A stretch of DNA of 6,419 bases, taken from NCBI GenBank assembly GCA_021826485.1, contig JAKAZX010000241.1:1-6419 (forward strand), in the 5' to 3' direction. Shown here piece after piece: positions 1 to 6,419 of this stretch; position 1 is the first letter of the stretch; the number at the start of each line of letters is the position of its first letter. Below the pieces are notes generated by a model, which saw only the letters and a program-made list of their open reading frames with translations, was not told the origin of the DNA and ran no database searches. The translations under genes and the position numbers were made by a program. The stretch is from Pseudomonadota bacterium (GTDB lineage Bacteria; Pseudomonadota; Alphaproteobacteria; Acetobacterales; Acetobacteraceae).

Positions 1-371
1 CCTTGGCCGCCCCGGTCGCGGCGGTGCCGCCGCGCCCGCCCGCGGTTGCCGCGCACACGCCGGCACCACACGCCATCGTCGCGCTGGCGCACGAGCCGGC
101 GCCCGCGCCGCGCCCGCAGGCCACCCATCTCGCCGCCCTGCCCCCGCCCACGCAGGCCCGCGCCGCCAGCGCGCACCCGAGCCTGCCGACGGTGCCGACC
201 ACGCAGGTCCTGGCGACGCTGCGCCCGCTGCCCCGGCCGGCCACGGCACCGGCCGCCCAGTCTGAAACGGCACCGATGGTCGCCTCCGCCCTCGGCATGG
301 CGCGGACGATGCTGGCGCCGGTGTCGGTGACGCCGGCCAACGCCGCGACGCCGGAGGGCAGTGCGCGGTGA
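1..371 (+). CDS. FtsL-position cell division protein, C-terminal part only (5' end outside window)
   Basis: The reading frame is open from the window edge (first whole codon at base 3) to a TGA at 369-371, giving 122 visible residues; the true start lies upstream. Only about 9 of the 122 codons end in A or T, which supports this frame as coding. The visible part is low-complexity, dominated by Ala and Pro with scattered His, Arg and Thr. It has no transmembrane segment, catalytic motif or recognisable domain. The assignment rests on position: in alphaproteobacterial dcw clusters the small bitopic protein FtsL lies between rsmH and ftsI, and its stop here overlaps the ftsI start by 4 bases (GTGA). 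FtsL forms a periplasmic coiled-coil complex with FtsB/FtsQ that activates FtsW-FtsI. If this is FtsL, the segment would be a disordered periplasmic tail beyond the coiled coil. It could instead be an unrelated proline-rich protein. The gene symbol is left blank because the diagnostic N-terminus is missing. Confidence 0.6.
   Translation, partial: LAAPVAAVPPRPPAVAAHTPAPHAIVALAHEPAPAPRPQATHLAALPPPTQARAASAHPSLPTVPTTQVLATLRPLPRPATAPAAQSETAPMVASALGMARTMLAPVSVTPANAATPEGSAR
353..357 (+). promoter_or_regulatory. Shine-Dalgarno sequence for ftsI
   Basis: The purine run GGAGG lies 10 bases before the GTG at 368, inside the last codons of the upstream gene. It is the clearest ribosome-binding site in the window and favours the GTG start of ftsI over the internal ATG at 452. 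Confidence 0.6.
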
Positions 372-2365
372 ACCTGGACCGCTTCCGCGCGCCCGACCCG
401 ACCGCGCCCGCGCACCGCTTCGGCGCGCCGCGCGATGCCGGGGTGCCGCGCATGGAGCATGTGCGGGTCACCGCCCCCGACCTCGCCCGCCGCGCCATGA
501 TGGAAAAGACGCGCGGGCGGCTGGTGGTGGCCGCCGCCGGCTTCGCCGTGCTGTTCGGCGCGCTGACCCTGAAGCTCGCGGATGCGACGGTGATCCGGCC
601 GGTGCTGCCGAAGCCGGCCGTGCAGCACCGCAACGATCCCCCGACCCCGCCACCCGCCGGCCCCGCCGAAGCCGCCGCGCCGCCGGCGGCGCTGGACACC
701 GGGCCGCACGCGCTGCGCGCCATGATCACCGACCGCAACGGCGAGATCCTGGCGATCTCCCTGCCGACCGCGGGGCTGTTCGCCAATCCGCGCGAGATGG
801 CCGACCCGGCGGATGCGGCGCACAAGATCGCCGGCGTCCTGCCGCGGCTGGACGAGGCGATGGTGCGGGCACGGCTGTCGGACAGCAATCGGCAGTTCGT
901 CTATCTGGCGCGCCAGATCACGCCGAAGGAGGAGTTGCAGATCAACGCCCTGGGCATTCCGGGCGTGTATTTCCAGCCGACCGAGCGGCGGCACTACCCG
1001 CTCGGCCGCGTCGCCGCGCAGGTGGTCGGCGGCGTCGATGTCGATGACCACGGTGTCGCCGGCGTCGAGAAGGCGTTCGAGAAGCGGCTGCTGGACGACC
1101 CGTCGCCGCTGAAACTTTCGCTCGATGTGCGCGTGCAGGCGGTGGTGCGCGAGGAGCTGGTCCAGGGCATGCAGGATTTCCAGGCGATCGCCGGCTGCGG
1201 CATCGTCATGGACGTGCATACGGGCGAGGTGATCGCGATGGTCAGCCTGCCCGATTACGACGCCAACGATTTCGGCCGCGCCGATCCGAACGAGCGGCGC
1301 AACCGCGCCGTCGGGAATGTCTATGAGCCGGGCAGCACGTTCAAACTCCAGAACGTGTCGGCGGCGCTGGACGACGGCGTGGTGAACATCTGGAACGGCT
1401 TCGACGCCAGCAGCCCGATCCATGTCGGCCGCTTCACCATCAACGACTTCCAGGGCAAGCACCGCTTCCTCTACATCCCCGAGATCATCGCCTACTCCTC
1501 CAACATCGGCGCCGCGCACATGGCCGATGCGGTGGGGCCGGAGCGGCAGCGGGCGTGGCTGCAGAAGATGGGCATGCTGGCGCGCGTGCCGATCGAACTG
1601 CCGGAGGCGACGACCTCCCTCTATCCGCCGGAACGGGCGTGGAAGTCGCTCGCCACCATGACCATCGGTTTCGGCCAGGGCATCGCCGTGACGCCGCTGC
1701 ACGTGGTGCGCGGCACCGCGGCGGTGGCCAATGGCGGCATCCTGCTGAACCCGACCATCCTCGCCCTGCCGCCCGACGCACCGCCGCCGGACGGCGTGCG
1801 GGTGATGCAGCAGTCCACGTCCGACATCGTGCGCAAGATGATGCGTCTGGTGGTGACGGAAGGCGTTGGCAAATCGGCCGAGGTGCCGGGCTATTTCGTC
1901 GGCGGCAAGACCGGCACGGCGCAGAAGACCGCCGGCGGGCACGGCTACAAGCGTGATGCGCGCGTCGATGCCTTCATGGGCGTGTTCCCGATGAACGCGC
2001 CGCGCTACGCCGTCTACATGATGCTCGACGAGCCGAAGGCGAATGCGAGCACGCATGGCTACGCCACCGCCGGCTGGGTGGTGGCGCCGGTCGCCGCCCG
2101 GGTGATCGCGCGCGCCGCGCCGATGCTGGGCCTGCTGCCGGACACCGACCATGCGGCCGAGATCGATGCGGCGCTGTCCATGCCGTTGCAGCCCGGCCGC
2201 CCCGGCAATGTGCGGCCGACGCCGCCGATCGGGCCGCCGATGGCGCGCGTCACGCCGCGCCTGCCGACCGCGCCGGCCGGCACGCTGCAGGTGCCGACGG
2301 TGCCGTCGCTGCACGACCTGCGGCATGAGGCGCGCTATCTGGCGCCCGCCGATGCGGCTCGCTGA
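368..2365 (+). CDS. ftsI: FtsI / PBP3-type septal peptidoglycan D,D-transpeptidase (class B penicillin-binding protein)
   Basis: A 665-residue transpeptidase that cross-links peptidoglycan at the division septum with FtsW; it is anchored in the inner membrane with its catalytic domain in the periplasm. Visible layout: a short cytoplasmic N-terminus, one transmembrane helix (about residues 51-70), a Pro/Ala-rich linker (about 78-113), and the PBP dimerisation region starting at the ITDRNGEILA stretch (about 120-130). The transpeptidase domain has all three active-site motifs: STFK at 323-326 (nucleophile Ser323), SSN at 377-379 and KTGT at 514-517. Residues 593-665 form a Pro-rich tail past the catalytic fold, making the protein longer than E. 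coli FtsI (588 residues). The GTG start is chosen because GGAGG lies 10 bases upstream and it forms a GTGA overlap with the previous gene. ATG 452 (Met29) is an alternative that would still keep the membrane helix. Context between an ftsL-position gene and murE supports FtsI rather than the elongation enzyme PBP2. The gene overlaps murE by 14 bases. Confidence 0.95.
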   Translation: MNLDRFRAPDPTAPAHRFGAPRDAGVPRMEHVRVTAPDLARRAMMEKTRGRLVVAAAGFAVLFGALTLKLADATVIRPVLPKPAVQHRNDPPTPPPAGPAEAAAPPAALDTGPHALRAMITDRNGEILAISLPTAGLFANPREMADPADAAHKIAGVLPRLDEAMVRARLSDSNRQFVYLARQITPKEELQINALGIPGVYFQPTERRHYPLGRVAAQVVGGVDVDDHGVAGVEKAFEKRLLDDPSPLKLSLDVRVQAVVREELVQGMQDFQAIAGCGIVMDVHTGEVIAMVSLPDYDANDFGRADPNERRNRAVGNVYEPGSTFKLQNVSAALDDGVVNIWNGFDASSPIHVGRFTINDFQGKHRFLYIPEIIAYSSNIGAAHMADAVGPERQRAWLQKMGMLARVPIELPEATTSLYPPERAWKSLATMTIGFGQGIAVTPLHVVRGTAAVANGGILLNPTILALPPDAPPPDGVRVMQQSTSDIVRKMMRLVVTEGVGKSAEVPGYFVGGKTGTAQKTAGGHGYKRDARVDAFMGVFPMNAPRYAVYMMLDEPKANASTHGYATAGWVVAPVAARVIARAAPMLGLLPDTDHAAEIDAALSMPLQPGRPGNVRPTPPIGPPMARVTPRLPTAPAGTLQVPTVPSLHDLRHEARYLAPADAAR

Positions 2366-3833
2366 GATGGCAGCGGCGATGCAGCGCCTCGGGCAGCTTC
2401 CCGCCGCCCTGCCGCCGGCCTGGCGGGCGGGCGTTGCGGTGTGCGGCGTGACCGCGGACAGCCGCACCGCGCGGGACGGCGCGCTGTTCGTCGCGATCCC
2501 CGGCACCCGCGCGGATGGGCGGGCGTTCATCGCCGATGCCGTCAGCCGCGGCGCGGCGGCGGTGCTGGCGCCGCCCGGCACCGAATGGCCGCCCGGCGTG
2601 CCGCCCCGCCCGCTGATCGAAGACCCGGAGCCGCGGCGCCGGCTGGCGCAGATCGCCGCCGTGCTGGCGGGGCCGCAGCCGGCCACCATCGCCGCCGTCA
2701 CCGGCACCAACGGCAAGACCTCCACCGTCGATTTCCTGCGCCAGATCTGGACCGCATCCGGCCATCCGGCGGCCAGCCTGGGCACGCTCGGCCTGATCGC
2801 GCCGAACCATGCCAGCGGCCCCGGGCTGACCACGCCCGATCCGGTCGCGCTGGCGGAGTCGCTGGCGGCGCTGGCGCGCGAGCGGATCGCGCATGTGGCG
2901 ATCGAGGCGTCGTCCCACGGGCTCGACCAGTTCCGGCTGGACGGGCTGCGGCTGGCCGCCGCCGCCTTCACCAACCTGACGCGCGATCACCTCGACTATC
3001 ACCGCGACATGGCGCGTTATCGCGCGGCCAAACTGCGGCTGTTCACGGAACTGCTGCCGGCGGGCGCGCCGGCGGTGGCCAGCACCACGTTGGACGCGGA
3101 CACGCGCGCGGCGCTGGCCGCGATCGCCGGGCGGCGGCGGCTCGATCTGCGCATGGTGGGCGAGGACGGCGACGCGATCCGGCTGCTCGGCACGGTGCCG
3201 CTGCCGGACGGGCAGCTGCTGCGCATCGCGCGGCCCGATAGCAAGGTGCGGGAGATCACGCTGCCGCTGCCCGGACGTTTCCAGGCGGACAACGCGCTGG
3301 TCGCGGCGGCGCTGGCGATGGCGACCGGCCTGCCCGATGCGCTGGACCTGCTGCCCCGCCTGGCCGGCGTGCGCGGGCGGATGGAACTGGCGGCACGGCT
3401 GGCCAACGGTGCTGCGGTCTATGTCGATTACGCGCACACCCCGGACGCGCTGGAACGGCTGCTGCAGGCGCTGCGGCCGCACACCACGGGGCGCCTGCAC
3501 GTGGTGTTCGGTGCCGGCGGCGACCGCGATCCGGGCAAGCGCCCGCTGATGGGTGCCGCCGCCGCACGCTTCGCCGACCATGTCATCATCACCGACGACA
3601 ATCCGCGCAGTGAAGACCCGGCCGCGATCCGCGCGGCGGTGCGCGCCGGCTGCCCGGACGCCGCCGAGATCGGCGGGCGGTCGGCGGCGATCGCGGCGGC
3701 GCTGGGCGCGCTCGGCCCCGGCGATGTCCTGGCGGTCGCCGGGAAGGGCCACGAACAGGGACAGATCATCGGCGACGCGGTGCTGCCGTTCGACGACGTG
3801 GCGGTGGTGCGCGCGCTGGCGGGACAGACGTGA
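2352..3833 (+). CDS. murE: UDP-N-acetylmuramoyl-L-alanyl-D-glutamate--2,6-diaminopimelate ligase (MurE)
   Basis: A cytoplasmic Mur ligase (EC 6.3.2.13) that uses ATP to add meso-diaminopimelate to UDP-MurNAc-L-Ala-D-Glu. At 493 residues it is close to E. coli MurE (495). Motifs seen: the ATP-binding loop GTNGKT at 118-123; the EASSHGL and FTNLTRDHLDYH segments of the central domain; Lys227 in RAAKLRLF, at the place of the carbamylated lysine of the family; DYAHTPD; FGAGGDRDPGKR at 386-397 in the C-terminal domain; DNPR at 416-419; and GKGHE at 464-468. DNPR is the known signature of meso-DAP rather than L-Lys selection, so the wall should be DAP-type. The frame is open further upstream inside ftsI, but ATG 2352 gives an N-terminus starting MRL, as MurE proteins usually do, and overlaps ftsI by 14 bases. 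ATG 2367, one base after the ftsI stop, is a real alternative; neither has a strong Shine-Dalgarno. The stop overlaps the murF start as GTGA. Confidence 0.96.
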   Translation: MRLAEMAAAMQRLGQLPAALPPAWRAGVAVCGVTADSRTARDGALFVAIPGTRADGRAFIADAVSRGAAAVLAPPGTEWPPGVPPRPLIEDPEPRRRLAQIAAVLAGPQPATIAAVTGTNGKTSTVDFLRQIWTASGHPAASLGTLGLIAPNHASGPGLTTPDPVALAESLAALARERIAHVAIEASSHGLDQFRLDGLRLAAAAFTNLTRDHLDYHRDMARYRAAKLRLFTELLPAGAPAVASTTLDADTRAALAAIAGRRRLDLRMVGEDGDAIRLLGTVPLPDGQLLRIARPDSKVREITLPLPGRFQADNALVAAALAMATGLPDALDLLPRLAGVRGRMELAARLANGAAVYVDYAHTPDALERLLQALRPHTTGRLHVVFGAGGDRDPGKRPLMGAAAARFADHVIITDDNPRSEDPAAIRAAVRAGCPDAAEIGGRSAAIAAALGALGPGDVLAVAGKGHEQGQIIGDAVLPFDDVAVVRALAGQT

Positions 3834-5206
3834 CGCCGCTGTGGTCCTCCGCCGATCTCGCCGCCGCGACCGGCGCGCCGCCCCCCGGCTTCGCCGCCAC
3901 GGGCGTGGCCATCGACAGCCGCACGCTGGCACCCGGCGACCTGTTCGTGGCGCTGCGCGGAGAGCACGGCGACGGCCACGCGCATGTCGCCGACGCGCTG
4001 GCGCGCGGCGCCGCCGGCGCGATGGTCCACAGCGACGTGCCGCAGCGGCCGGTGCTGCGCGTCGCCGACACGCTGGCGGGGCTGCATGCGCTCGGGCGCT
4101 TCGCCCGCGCACGCTTCGCCGGCCGCGCGGTCGCCGTCACCGGCAGCGTCGGCAAGACCACGACCAAGGAAATGCTGCGGACGGCGCTGGCCCCCTTCGG
4201 CACGACCGAGGCCGCCGCCGCGTCCTACAACAACCATTGGGGCGTGCCGCTGACGCTGGCACGATTGGCACCCGATGCCGCCTTCGCGGTGGTCGAGATC
4301 GGCATGAATCATGCGGGAGAGATCGCGCCCCTCGCCCGCCTCGCCCGCCCGCACGTGGCGATCATCACCGCGATCGAGCGGGCACATATCGGCCATCTCG
4401 GCAGCATCGAAGCGATCGCCGACGAGAAGGCCGCGATCCTGTCCGGGCTGGAGAGCGGCGGCGTCGCGGTGCTGCCGGCCGATTCGCCGCTGCTGCCGCG
4501 GCTGCGTGCCGCGACGGGCGGGCTGAAGGTGCTGCTGTTCGGCAGCGATCCGGCCGCCGATGCAAGCCTGCTCGACCTGCGCGCGGATGCCGAGGGCAGC
4601 GCGATCACCGCGCAGATCGGCGGGATGAGGCTGCACTTCCGCCTCGGCGCGCCGGGTGCGCACATGGCGCGCAATGCGCTGGCGGCGCTGGCGGCGGTGC
4701 ATGCGCTGGGGCTGGACGTGGCGCGCGCCGCGGACGCACTGGCGGACTTCGCCCCGCTGCGCGGGCGCGGCGTGCGGCAGCGCATCGCGATCCCCGGCGG
4801 CACGGTGCTGCTGCTGGACGAAAGCTACAATGCCTCGGCGGCGTCCGTGCGGGCATCGCTGGAGGTGCTGGCACTGCAACCGGCATCGCGCCGCATCGCC
4901 GTGCTGGGCGACATGCTGGAGCTGGGCGCCGAAGGCCCGCGCGAGCATTCCGGCCTCGTATCTTCGGTTGTATCCGCCGCTGACATGGTTTTTACCTGCG
5001 GCACGCTGATGCGGCATCTGCACGATTCGCTGCCGGTGCGCGTCCGCGGCGAGCATGCCGACGACTCGGCGACGCTGGCGCCGATCGTGGCGGCTGCGTT
5101 GCGCCCGGGCGACGCGGTGCTGGTGAAGGGAAGCCTGGGTAGCCGCATGAGCCGGATCGTGCAGACGCTGACGGCGCCGCAGGGCGCCGCGGAACGGGTG
5201 CGCTGA
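3830..5206 (+). CDS. murF: UDP-N-acetylmuramoyl-tripeptide--D-alanyl-D-alanine ligase (MurF)
   Basis: A cytoplasmic Mur ligase (EC 6.3.2.10) that adds the D-Ala-D-Ala dipeptide, completing the UDP-MurNAc-pentapeptide used by MraY. The 458-residue length matches the family (E. coli 452). The N-terminal domain has the IDSRTLAPGDLFVAL segment (about 28-42). The central ATPase domain has GSVGKTT at 105-111, YNNHWGVPLTL at 133-142, EIGMNHAGEIAPL at about 156-168, and the HIGHLGS...DEKA region at about 187-201. The C-terminal domain has DESYNAS at 330-336, a GDMLELG motif and a KGSLGSRM motif near the end. The GTG start gives an N-terminus (LWSSADLAAATG) of the usual MurF kind; GGGA lies 5 bases upstream and the start overlaps the murE stop by 4 bases. 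Oddities: DESYNAS is followed by Ala where many homologues have Asn-Pro, and residues 377-391 are coded by unusually A/T-ending codons. The stop overlaps the mraY start in TGATG. Confidence 0.96.
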   Translation: MTPLWSSADLAAATGAPPPGFAATGVAIDSRTLAPGDLFVALRGEHGDGHAHVADALARGAAGAMVHSDVPQRPVLRVADTLAGLHALGRFARARFAGRAVAVTGSVGKTTTKEMLRTALAPFGTTEAAAASYNNHWGVPLTLARLAPDAAFAVVEIGMNHAGEIAPLARLARPHVAIITAIERAHIGHLGSIEAIADEKAAILSGLESGGVAVLPADSPLLPRLRAATGGLKVLLFGSDPAADASLLDLRADAEGSAITAQIGGMRLHFRLGAPGAHMARNALAALAAVHALGLDVARAADALADFAPLRGRGVRQRIAIPGGTVLLLDESYNASAASVRASLEVLALQPASRRIAVLGDMLELGAEGPREHSGLVSSVVSAADMVFTCGTLMRHLHDSLPVRVRGEHADDSATLAPIVAAALRPGDAVLVKGSLGSRMSRIVQTLTAPQGAAERVR

Positions 5207-6294
5207 TGCTGTACAGCCTCACCCGCCCGTACGCGGAAAGCTTCATCCTGTTCAACCTGTTCCGCTACATCACCTTCCGTTCGGGCGCGGCGTGCCTGAC
5301 CGCGCTGGTGGTCAGCTTCCTGATCGGGCCGATGTTCATCCGCTGGCTCCGGCGCGTGCAGCGCGGCGGCCAGCCGATCCGCCCCGACGGGCCGGAGCGG
5401 CACCTGCTGGAAAAGAAGGGCACGCCGACCATGGGCGGCGTGCTGATCCTGTCGGCGCTCACCGTCTCCACGCTGCTGTGGGCCGATCTGCGCAGCGGCT
5501 ATGTCTGGGCGGTGCTGCTGCTGACGCTCGGCTACGGCGCGCTCGGCTTCGTCGATGACTACATCAAGCTGTCCAAGGCGAATTTCCGTGGCCTGTCCGG
5601 GCGCGGCAAGCTGATCGTGCAGGCGGCGCTGGGCCTCGGCGCGGCGTTGTGGATCATGGCGCTGACGCACGGGCCGATGGCGACAACGCTGACGTTTCCG
5701 GTGGTCAAGGATGCGGTGCTGCCGCTCGGCTTCTTCTTCCCGGTGCTGAGCATGCTGATCATGCTCGGCAGCTCCAACGCGGTGAACCTGACCGACGGGC
5801 TGGACGGGCTGGCGATCGTGCCGACCATCATCTGCGCCGGCGTGTTCGCGCTGATCGCCTATCTGGTCGGCAACCGCGTATTCGCCGACTATCTGCAACT
5901 GAACCACATCCCCGGCGTCGGCGAGCTGACCGTGGTGTGTTCGTCGCTGATCGGCGCCGGCCTCGGCTTCCTGTGGTTCAATGCGCCGCCGGCGCGCGTG
6001 TTCATGGGCGATACCGGCAGCCTGGCGCTTGGCGGCGCGCTGGGCGCCATCGCGGTCGCGGTAAAGCACGAGGTGGTGCTGGCGATCGTCGGCGGCCTGT
6101 TCGTGGTCGAGACGGTCAGCGTGATCGTGCAGGTGTTCTGGTACAAGCGCACCGGCCGCCGCGTGTTCCTGATGGCGCCGCTGCACCATCATTTCGAGAA
6201 GAAGGGCTGGGCCGAGCCGACCATCGTGATCCGCTTCTGGATCATCTCCATGATCCTCGCGCTGGTCGGCCTGGCGACGCTGAAGATCCGATGA
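5206..6294 (+). CDS. mraY: Phospho-N-acetylmuramoyl-pentapeptide-transferase (MraY, lipid I synthase)
   Basis: An integral inner-membrane enzyme (EC 2.7.8.13) that transfers phospho-MurNAc-pentapeptide from UDP to undecaprenyl phosphate, making lipid I. At 362 residues it is full length (E. coli 360). Repeated hydrophobic stretches fit the family's ten transmembrane helices. Key motifs are intact: KKGTPTMGG near residues 70-78; FVDDYIK with Asp117 and Asp118; NAVNLTDGLDGL at 191-202 with Asp197; FMGDTGS with Asp269; and LHHHFEKKGW with the histidine triplet at 327-329. These aspartates and histidines correspond to the known Mg2+ and nucleotide-binding catalytic residues of MraY. The ATG start shares its first base with the TGA of murF, so initiation probably depends on ribosomes finishing murF; only a weak GGAA lies upstream. 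The N-terminal FNLFRYITFRSGAA segment is typical of alphaproteobacterial MraY. The stop overlaps the murD start (ATGA). Confidence 0.98.
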   Translation: MLYSLTRPYAESFILFNLFRYITFRSGAACLTALVVSFLIGPMFIRWLRRVQRGGQPIRPDGPERHLLEKKGTPTMGGVLILSALTVSTLLWADLRSGYVWAVLLLTLGYGALGFVDDYIKLSKANFRGLSGRGKLIVQAALGLGAALWIMALTHGPMATTLTFPVVKDAVLPLGFFFPVLSMLIMLGSSNAVNLTDGLDGLAIVPTIICAGVFALIAYLVGNRVFADYLQLNHIPGVGELTVVCSSLIGAGLGFLWFNAPPARVFMGDTGSLALGGALGAIAVAVKHEVVLAIVGGLFVVETVSVIVQVFWYKRTGRRVFLMAPLHHHFEKKGWAEPTIVIRFWIISMILALVGLATLKIR

Positions 6295-6419
6295 GCTTCC
6301 CGTCGCACATCTTTGCGGGTTCGCGGTTTGCCGTGGTCGGGCTGGGCCGCAACGGCCTGCCGGCGGCACGCGCGCTGGCCGCGATGGGTGCGGCGGTGAC
6401 GGCGTGGGACGACAAGATC
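6291..6419 (+). CDS. murD: UDP-N-acetylmuramoylalanine--D-glutamate ligase (MurD), N-terminal fragment cut by window end
   Basis: ATG 6291 opens a frame that runs to the last base, giving 43 residues; the stop lies beyond the window. The visible part has the nucleotide-fold start of MurD: a beta strand followed by VVGLGRNGLPAARAL (about residues 15-29), then AAMGAAVTAWDD, where an Asp typically closes the second strand. MurD (EC 6.3.2.9) is the cytoplasmic ligase that adds D-Glu to UDP-MurNAc-L-Ala and binds the UDP group with this N-terminal domain. The ATP-binding and C-terminal domains are not visible, so intactness cannot be judged. The start overlaps the mraY stop by 4 bases (ATGA), and the position directly after mraY is the usual dcw order. 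A GLGRxG start alone could fit other dinucleotide-fold proteins, but context makes MurD by far the best call. Confidence 0.93.
   Translation, partial: MSFPSHIFAGSRFAVVGLGRNGLPAARALAAMGAAVTAWDDKI

Noticed and set aside
2151..2351. Upstream extension of the murE frame into ftsI
   Set aside because: The extra 67 residues are Arg/Cys/Pro-rich out-of-frame ftsI sequence, and the family N-terminus begins at ATG 2352.
2250..4112. 620-codon open frame on the minus strand across murE and murF
   Set aside because: It lies antisense to two genes with full catalytic motif sets. Its product is Arg/Ala/Gly/Gln-rich low complexity with no recognisable domain, which is the expected shadow in very GC-rich coding DNA.
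3553..4983. 476-codon open frame on the + strand in another frame over murE and murF
   Set aside because: It is almost entirely Arg/Ala/Gly low complexity and overlaps two certain genes in a different frame, so it is not credible as a gene.
3428..5056. 542-codon open frame on the minus strand across murE and murF
   Set aside because: Same shadow effect; it covers conserved MurE and MurF motifs on the other strand and has no family features of its own.
6255..6294. Possible promoter or terminator between mraY and murD
   Set aside because: No hairpin followed by a T run and no -35/-10 pair could be recognised; the genes overlap by 4 bases, so readthrough is expected.
4825..6369. 514-codon open frame on the minus strand across murF, mraY and murD
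   Set aside because: It is antisense to a clear MraY and rich in Arg, Gln, His and Ala with no domain. The absence of stops follows from the GC-rich codon bias of the sense genes.

Overview
This window is a continuous stretch of the dcw (division and cell wall) cluster from a very GC-rich Gram-negative bacterium. By eye, nearly every codon in the true frames ends in G or C. The gene order is an ftsL-position gene (3' part only), ftsI, murE, murF, mraY and murD (5' part only), all on the + strand. Alphaproteobacterial features include the NNHWGVP motif in MurF, the N-terminus of MraY with its FRYITFR segment, and the extra Pro/Ala-rich segments in the division proteins. The best guess is Rhodospirillales, probably Acetobacteraceae. 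The family level is inference from remembered sequence character, not from a search.

Layout: 1-371 is the Pro/Ala-rich C-terminal end of a gene sitting where ftsL belongs, just before ftsI. 368-2365 is ftsI, the septal transpeptidase (class B PBP), with all three active-site motifs intact. 2352-3833 is murE, of the meso-diaminopimelate-adding type (DNPR motif). 3830-5206 is murF. 5206-6294 is mraY. 6291-6419 is the first 43 codons of murD, cut by the window end.

Every adjacent pair of genes overlaps (4, 14, 4, 1 and 4 bases), so there is no intergenic DNA and no room for a dedicated promoter or terminator between genes. The window therefore looks like an internal piece of one long polycistronic operon with translational coupling. 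I saw no RNA gene, mobile element, CRISPR array or convincing terminator.

Functionally, the Mur proteins make the lipid-linked peptidoglycan precursor. MurD adds D-Glu, MurE adds meso-DAP, MurF adds D-Ala-D-Ala, and MraY moves the phospho-MurNAc-pentapeptide onto undecaprenyl phosphate to give lipid I. FtsI then cross-links the finished precursor at the division septum, in a complex to which FtsL belongs. I found no undescribed system. The most unusual points are the Pro/Ala-rich extensions of the two division proteins and a short patch of A/T-ending codons inside murF.
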